From the NCBI GenBank assembly GCA_029706075.1, contig JAINUG010000109.1:1888501-1952500 (forward strand): a stretch of 64,000 nt of DNA. The letters are read 5' to 3'. The DNA comes from Aldrovandia affinis. Lineage: Eukaryota; Chordata; Actinopteri; Notacanthiformes; Halosauridae. This document shows, piece after piece, positions 38,501 through 46,127 of this stretch (position 1 is its first letter; each line of letters begins with the position of its first letter). A program made the position numbers and the translations under genes. Below the pieces are notes generated by a model. That model did not search any database. It was not told where the DNA came from and saw only the letters and a list, made by a program, of their open reading frames with translations.

Positions 38501-41500
38501 CTCCGTATGGGCAGGCTGCCTATCTAATTAAATTAGCAACGAGTGGACAGCCCTCCAACAAGATGACATAAGTGCGGAATAAGTACCTGGATGTTTATCT
38601 CGTTCAGAGCATCACTGTGTAAACCCACTTTTATGGATTTGCATTGTATTAAAATTCTCTTTCTCAGAAATGGGCACATTGCGGTCTCTTGACGTAGTAT
38701 GCTGAAAGCTTCATTTCTTTTCCCAAATCGTATATGTAAATCTGAATTTGAGTGAAAAAATGATATTTCGGTAACTCGGTCAGGGCAGCAGAATTTCTGG
38801 CCATCTTCCATAAGAGGCTGAAAACCCACCTCTTCAGACTACACTTGCACTGAATATACTCATTTAAAAAAGAAATGTAATAACTTTTTCTCTCCCTGTT
38901 TTGTAGGTCTTGTGGTGTGTATCTCTACAATGGCATCTATTTTATTGTAGCTCCACTGATCTCCTGCTCTAGCTGTGATATTCTTGCTGTGATATTCTTG
39001 CCATTTTAAATGCACTTATCGTAACTTGCTCTGGAATAGAGTGTCTGCTAAGTGATCTCAAACTCAGTACCATAGAGGGCCATGTGTATGCAGGTTTTCA
39101 TTCCAATCAATTACTACTGCCTTAATTGGTTCAACTACTCATTCACAAATGTACCTGTGTTGTACCTCTGTGCGTTTTTCAAGTTAAAGCACAGAATATA
39201 TGCAACAATTGTTACTTAGATAACAAAAATAACTAATTTCAAGCATTATGTGTCAGGCCAACAGGATAATTTAGCAAATAATGGAACTAATGATCTAATC
39301 AAGAGCAGAGGCTGGAGTAAAAAGCAGAAAACACACCACCTCCATGGCACAGAGTTTGAGACCGCTGTTCATCACGATGCTGTGTGCGTGTCTCCTCCTC
39401 CTGTCCTGCAGCGCGTTCACGTGACGCAGTCCGGGGGAAATCGGAAGTTCAAGTGCACCGAGTGTGCCAAAGCCTTCAAGTACAAACACCACCTGAAGGA
39501 GCACCTACGCATCCACAGCGGTGAGCACCGAGGCTCCCTGACAAATGATCCCCCTTCCCCAAAACAGACCTGGGGTCGAATCATTACCTTAATAAAACAG
39601 GGGTTCTCAATACTGGTCCTGAAGAGCCACAGGGTGTAGCTGGTTTTTGGTTTACACCTTAAAATCAGCCAGCAATTTAGACACAAGAAAACCAGGTGAG
39701 GTTAGTAAACAATCAATTGCTTTAGTTGAGAAACAACAAAAACCAGCCCCCCCCGCAGCCGTCCAAGACCAGGATTGACAACCCCTGCTTTAAATTCTTT
39801 ACCCATGGGAGTATCTTCCCGATCTTATCCGAAAAGAGTGCAGGCCTTTTTGTAGCCCGGCACTAAAACGCCTGATTCAACTAATCAATGAATCATGGTC
39901 TTCAATGAAAAAGGTGAATCAGGTGTTTTAGTGCTGGACTACCACAAAAGCCTGCACCCACACCGGCCCTTTTCGGATAGGATTGGACACAGCTGATTTG
40001 ACACTTTAGACTCCAGTAAAATTCCAGCAGATTACTGCCAATTTTAAAATATATTATCTGTTTTCACCAATATTCATCTTTCAGGTGATTTTACATTTTG
40101 GTTAGAAATGTTTTTTGTTGTTGAAAATTCTCAGGCATCTGCAGGAATGTTTTCAAATCGTACCAGCTTTGGCCTCATCTGAAAAATGCACTGTCCAATG
40201 CGTCAACACACATGGTTCTGCTATGGCTAAGTGTTTATATTGCTAGATTATATTAGCGAGTTGTGTCTTGTGTCATGATTGTGTTGTTATTGGCAGGGTG
40301 GACAGTAATGTAAGAGATGATGATTCCGCAGTACTTCCATTCGCTCAGCCTTTCAGTATATCTGACACCAGCCCTGAGTCAAATACGTATTTGACATACA
40401 TAACTCTTTAGATGCTGGTAAAATGTGAAAACAGTCCTGCAGATCCTGGACAATTTTCAACAAAACATGTTACTAACCAAAATATACAATCATATGAAAT
40501 AATCTTGTTCTGAATATTGGTGAAAGCATAATTTATTTTTAAATTGGCAGTACTACTGTATTGGGAGTTCTACTGGTGTCTGAAGAATTAAAGTATGACA
40601 GACAAAGTAATTGACCCAGGTCTGGTTACACATTTCTGGTTACGCTTTCATGCAGGTTACGGTTTTGCATTTGTATTTATTTGTTAATTTATTCATGAAT
40701 TCATATGGCAGTAATGGTTAGGGAGCTGGGCTTGGAACTCAGAGGTTGCAGGTTCAATTCCCAGGTGGGGCACTGCTGTTGTACCCTTGAGCAAGGTACT
40801 TAACCTGAATTGCTTCAGTAAAATATCCAGCTGTATAAATAAATTGTACGTAAAGAAATGTAAACTGTAAGTCGCTCTTTATAAGAGCGTCTGCTAAATG
40901 CCTAAAATGTAAATGTATGTGAAGTGACTTACAGGGAAAGACAATAGACAAAAGACAAAATACAATTTTGTGTACACAAACTCAAGACTCAGCTCAGAGT
41001 TAAGAGCAGGGTTGGGGTCATTCCATTTCAGTAAATTCAGGGAAATTAATTCAAATTAAATTCATGAATTGAAAAATGCCCATAATGTTCTATGATTTCA
41101 ATTCACAAATTGAATTTCAGTTAATTTCCCGAATTGACTGACCTGAAATGGAATTGACCCCAACCCTACTATTAACTCTGTGCTTGCACTTGGGAGTCTT
41201 GAGTTTGTGTACCCAAAGTTGTATTTTGTGCGTTGTGAATGTCTTTCTCTGTAAGTGTATCCAAGTTCTTGGATAAAGGCCTCTGTCATATGAATTCATG
41301 TAAATTCATGAACTTGCTCTAGTTAATAGTGTTTTGCAGTTACAAGTTGACTGTGTTAGTGTTCTGAAAGTGGGTCTGGTGTGTTGCAGGAGAGAAGCCG
41401 TACGAATGTCCAAACTGCAAGAAGCGCTTTTCCCACTCGGGGTCCTACAGCTCCCACATCAGCAGCAAGAAGTGCATCGGCCCACTCCCCGTGAATGGGC

Positions 41501-44301
41501 GGCCCCGCCCGGGTGGGGGGAAACCCCCCCAGTGCCCCTCCCCGTCCCTGCCCCCTCCCCCGCCCCGCGCCGGGCCGAACGCAGCCCCGCGAGAAGCCCG
41601 ACCCGGGCAAGCCGCTACAGGAGCAGCTGCCCCTGAACCAGATCAAAGTCGAGCCCGTGGAGTACGAGTACAAAACGGCGGTGGCTGCGGCAGCCCCCGT
41701 GGTGAACGGCGTGTTTAACGGGGGCAGCCCTGCTATGCTGCAGGCGACCGCCGCCCCCCCGCACCCCCAGGGTGTGGTCCAGGCGGTAGTCCTGCCCACA
41801 GTGGGGCTGATGTCACCCATCAGTATTAACCTGAGCGACCTGCAGAGCGTACTCAAGGTGGCGGTGGACGGAAATGTGCTGCGGCAGGTCCTGGAGAGCG
41901 CCCACCTCAATGCCGCCACGTCCAAGGAGACGGGGGGCATCATCATTGCTGGGGAACGGCCACTGCTCCCTCCGCCACCCGCTCTGTCATCTCCGCCATC
42001 AGTCTTCCCATCATCGACCAGGACGGCACCACCAAGATCATCATTAACTACAGCCTAGAGCCTGCCCCCCCCGCCACAGCAGCCGCCCAGGCACCCAAGA
42101 AGGAGGTGCCCACCAGGGTCGCGGAGACCCGCGAGGCGGAGAAGCCTCCCGAGGACCTCACGATCAAGGCAGATCAAAAGAAGAAGGCGGGGGCGGAGCC
42201 GGAGGCAGCGGGAGAAACAGCGACGGTGGTAGAAGCGGTTTCAGTGGCGGTTTCGGCAGCGGACGGCGGCAGGACTTGCCTCCTGTGCGATGACTGCCCC
42301 GGGGGCCCGGCCGCCGACGGCACTGCTGACCCCGAAAGTGGCTCGGACAATGCCATCTCCGCCCTGCTGTCAGATGGGTCGCCCAGCCGGCCGCCGCTCA
42401 AGAACCTCCTGTCCCTCCTCAAGGCCTACTTTGCCCTGAACGCCGAACCCACCACCCAGGAGCTGACTAAGATTTCAGAGTCCGTCAGCCTTCCCGTGGA
42501 TGTGGTGAAGAAGTGGTTTGGGAAGATGCAGTCCGGCCAGATCTCCGTGGGGGGGCTGCCGCCCCACTCCTCTCTCCCATCTGGAGAGGAGGAGGTCCCC
42601 CCCATTTGCAAGGGCGACGTTCTGGACGTCGGCGAGATCTCGCTCATCTTGAGCGAATCGCCAGGGCTGTCAGACGAGCCCGCCGAAACCAATGACGAAG
42701 GGGACTCGATCGACCTCCCCCACGACCCTCCCTCACCACTAAACCTCTCCGCCACAGGGCTCATCATCGTCAAGTCAGAGGAAGACTCCGACGAGGAAGG
42801 GCAAGCGGAACCCCTTGACCTGTCACTGCCCAAGCTCCCCAGGGGGGAGGCAGAGCGGGACGCCAGCAGTGTTTACCAGACCAGTGTTTACTCCGTTCAG
42901 GACGAACCCCTGAACTTGACTTGCACAAAGAAAGAGCAGCCGCCAAGCGACACTATTTACGTCACCCCAAGTGCCAATACCATCAACATCGTCACCACTC
43001 AGCTACCCACCATCCTGGCCATCACAGACCAGGGCAGCCTGCCCTGCCTGCGGGCTGTGACGGCTTCCAAACAGACCATCCTCATCCCCCAGCTCGCCTA
43101 CACCTACACCACTTCAGGCACCAGCCCCACAGGGAATGAAACACAGCAGAAGCCTCCGCAAGCTAATGGCCACCAGGTTTGTCACCATTCACATGTATTT
43201 TTGGGGGGGATGCCCTGCCGTAACTGATTCAGTGCGAGACGAAGGCAAGGCTGCTCAAACCTTGGCCTAGGGGGCCTAAGTCCACAGCTTCTCAACTCTA
43301 GTTTTAGAGGGTCATATTGTAGCAGGTTTACCAACTCTCCCTAAACAGCTTGCTCTCTCAGATTCAGGAATGATTAAAGCAACCTCTGCAATCAGGTGGT
43401 TGAGTGCCTGTCTAGAACAAAAGCGATATACACCAGGGATCTCAAACTACAGTCCTGGAGGGCCGCAGTGTCTGCAGGTTTGACTCCAGTCCTGTGTCTA
43501 GCTTCAATATATAACTGTCTTAACTTACAGCCCTTTAGGGCCACAGTGTGGCTGTGGAGAGGGCTGCAGACACTGTGGCCCTAAAGGCAGAGAGAGCAAG
43601 CTGTTTAAGGAGAGTTGGTAAATCTTCTGCCATATGACCCTCTAAGGCTTGAGAAGCTCTGGATTTAGGCATGCGTTGGGCCACAGATCTGTATGCCCAT
43701 TTCCACTCATCCACATTCTCTTAGCTATGTCATGAATTTCAGTGTATAGAGCAGTTAATCTAGTTAGCCCAATTAACTAATTCTGGGACTGGTTAAGCAA
43801 AACAATTGGAAGTTGTACATTTATACAGTTTTCCAGAAATTGAATCTCATAATTTTAAGTTAACCTATAGATTTTTCTAGATTATTATATAGATTTGTTT
43901 TTCTGTAGATATAAAATGTTCAACCCATGTCAACTTGTGATGTAGTGTAGCATCATGAGTATGGAATGCTCCAGGTGCCTGACTGAGTTGCATTGAAGGG
44001 CGTTGCATCTAGCCGTCAAGGACATGATGTATCCCCTGTGACTGTTCCGTAAGAACCCAGCAGTGTGGGGCCAGATGTTGGGGCTGGTTTCCACATGAGG
44101 TCAGCTGGAACTGCTGGGTTAGGCTCCACCTGTTGAGGAGAGTTCATGGAAAGCCTCCATATTTCACAGGAGACAGAGGCCTCACCCCTCCTCTGTGGAC
44201 CGTGCGATGGTCAGGAGCAGTTGTGTGCGTTCTGGAACGGTCCCTCGGGAAGGCGTTCTCTCTCTCTCTCTTCTGTTTCTCCGTTTCTCGCTCCTGGTTT
44301 C

Positions 44302-44333
<32 letters not shown>

Positions 44334-46092
44334 CCCTCTCCCTCCCTCTCTCCTTCAGCAGCGCTCTGAGAGGGGGTGGCCCCCTCTCTCACTGACAGAC
44401 ATCGCTGTTGTAATGTGTTGCTGTGCGAGCGCAATTGAAACCAGGTACGGTACAGTGCAGTTTGACATGTCTCCACACTGTACCGTATGAGCGCCACAGT
44501 GCGTGTCTCCAGGTTCAGTCTTCATGAAATTAGAACTGATGTGCAAGATTTAAACTGTACCCTTTAAGACCCACACCTGACTAAATTATTTCCAGTTAGC
44601 AAGCATACAGTGGCCCTCTGTCGGTCCGTAGCTACGGTACGTTCTACAGCGACAACAGTCGGTTCGGCTCTGTGAGTTGTTGTTAACCAGCTGCAGCTGT
44701 ACATTCGATGGGAGGAATGACATCATCGCGTGCAGGAACCCTGGAGCTGCCAGCATTCAGCACACCATGCCACACTTGGTCAAACAGGAAGTGACATCAT
44801 GCCATTACTTCCTGTAACTGTAGTTCTCTCGAGGATTAACCTCATGAGCAGTTTGAAATACTTGAACTCTTTTGCCAGTGTAACAGGGGGTAGGTCTGCT
44901 GCAGGTTTCTACCCACGGCCCTAGCTGGGCCGCTCCACACAACAAGAGATGCGATCAGCCCACTGAGCTAAAGACCAAGGTTCCCAGCAAAGAGAACATC
45001 AAACTCTTTTTGCTTCTCCAGGTGTGATGTCTCCTGTAGCAGATGCTCACACGCTAACTCACATCGCTGAACTCCGCTACACCAGTAACATTTGAAAACA
45101 GACCCTTGACATTTTTTTGGTGCAATGTGTTACTAACCAAGAGCATACAATTATATGAAAGAATATTGCTGAAAATGTATGTTTTTTTAAAGTTTTTCTT
45201 ATTATCTGCTAGAATTGTAAAGTGTTTCAGTGTCTGGTCTGTAAATGTGCAGATTTGTGCTGGATCTGGTGGAATCTGTACCCTCTTCCCCCTCAGGAGG
45301 AGAGGATGGACACGAGCTCCGAGGGCGTGGAGGAGCAGAACGACTCAGACTCAGCCCCCCCGCGGAAGAAGATGAGGAAGACGGAGAGCGGGATGTACGC
45401 GTGTGACCTGTGTGACAAGATCTTCCAAAAGAGCAGCTCTCTGCTCCGACACAAGTACGAGCACACAGGTACAAATTGCGCCCCCTATCCCCGAATTACA
45501 GCAGTATGAGGACACAAGTACGAAAAGTGCCCCCTACTCCCACATTATACAAGAACAAGCACACAGGTATGAACAGCGCCCCCTACTCCCAAATTACACA
45601 AGAACAAGCACGCGGTTACGTACAATGCCACCTATCCCCGAATTACGCCCCCTACCCCCACAGCTTCCTGCTCCGGCACAGGTACGAGCACATAGGTACA
45701 TATGGTGCACCCACAAATCCTCGATTTACAATACCCATCCCCCAGCCCTGCCCAGAGTCATTGCATCATGGTGTAAGTGCGTTTACAATGCCTTACAGCA
45801 GTATAAGGGCGCAGGGCCTGTGCAGACTCTGGGGCTTGCTTTATAAAGGCTGAGATCCATTACCTCAGCCCTGCTTGCAGCACAGCTAACTCTCCCTTAG
45901 AACTCCTGAGCTCCAGTGGCCTGGCCTCTCTCATTACACTTGGCTATCGTGTCAGCGTTTCTGTTTGTAATTAGGAGTGTTCTCTCTGCATTCAGGCCAG
46001 GCTGCTTTCTACGAGCCACTCCAGATTGCACACTCACACACACGTGCACACACACACCCACACACACTCACTCACTCGCAAACACACACCCA

Positions 46093-46127
<35 letters not shown>

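Noticed and set aside
41356-41946. A 196-codon minus-strand frame opposite the central zeb1 exon
   Set aside because: It is the shadow of GC-rich zeb1 coding sequence; the plus-strand frames match ZEB1.
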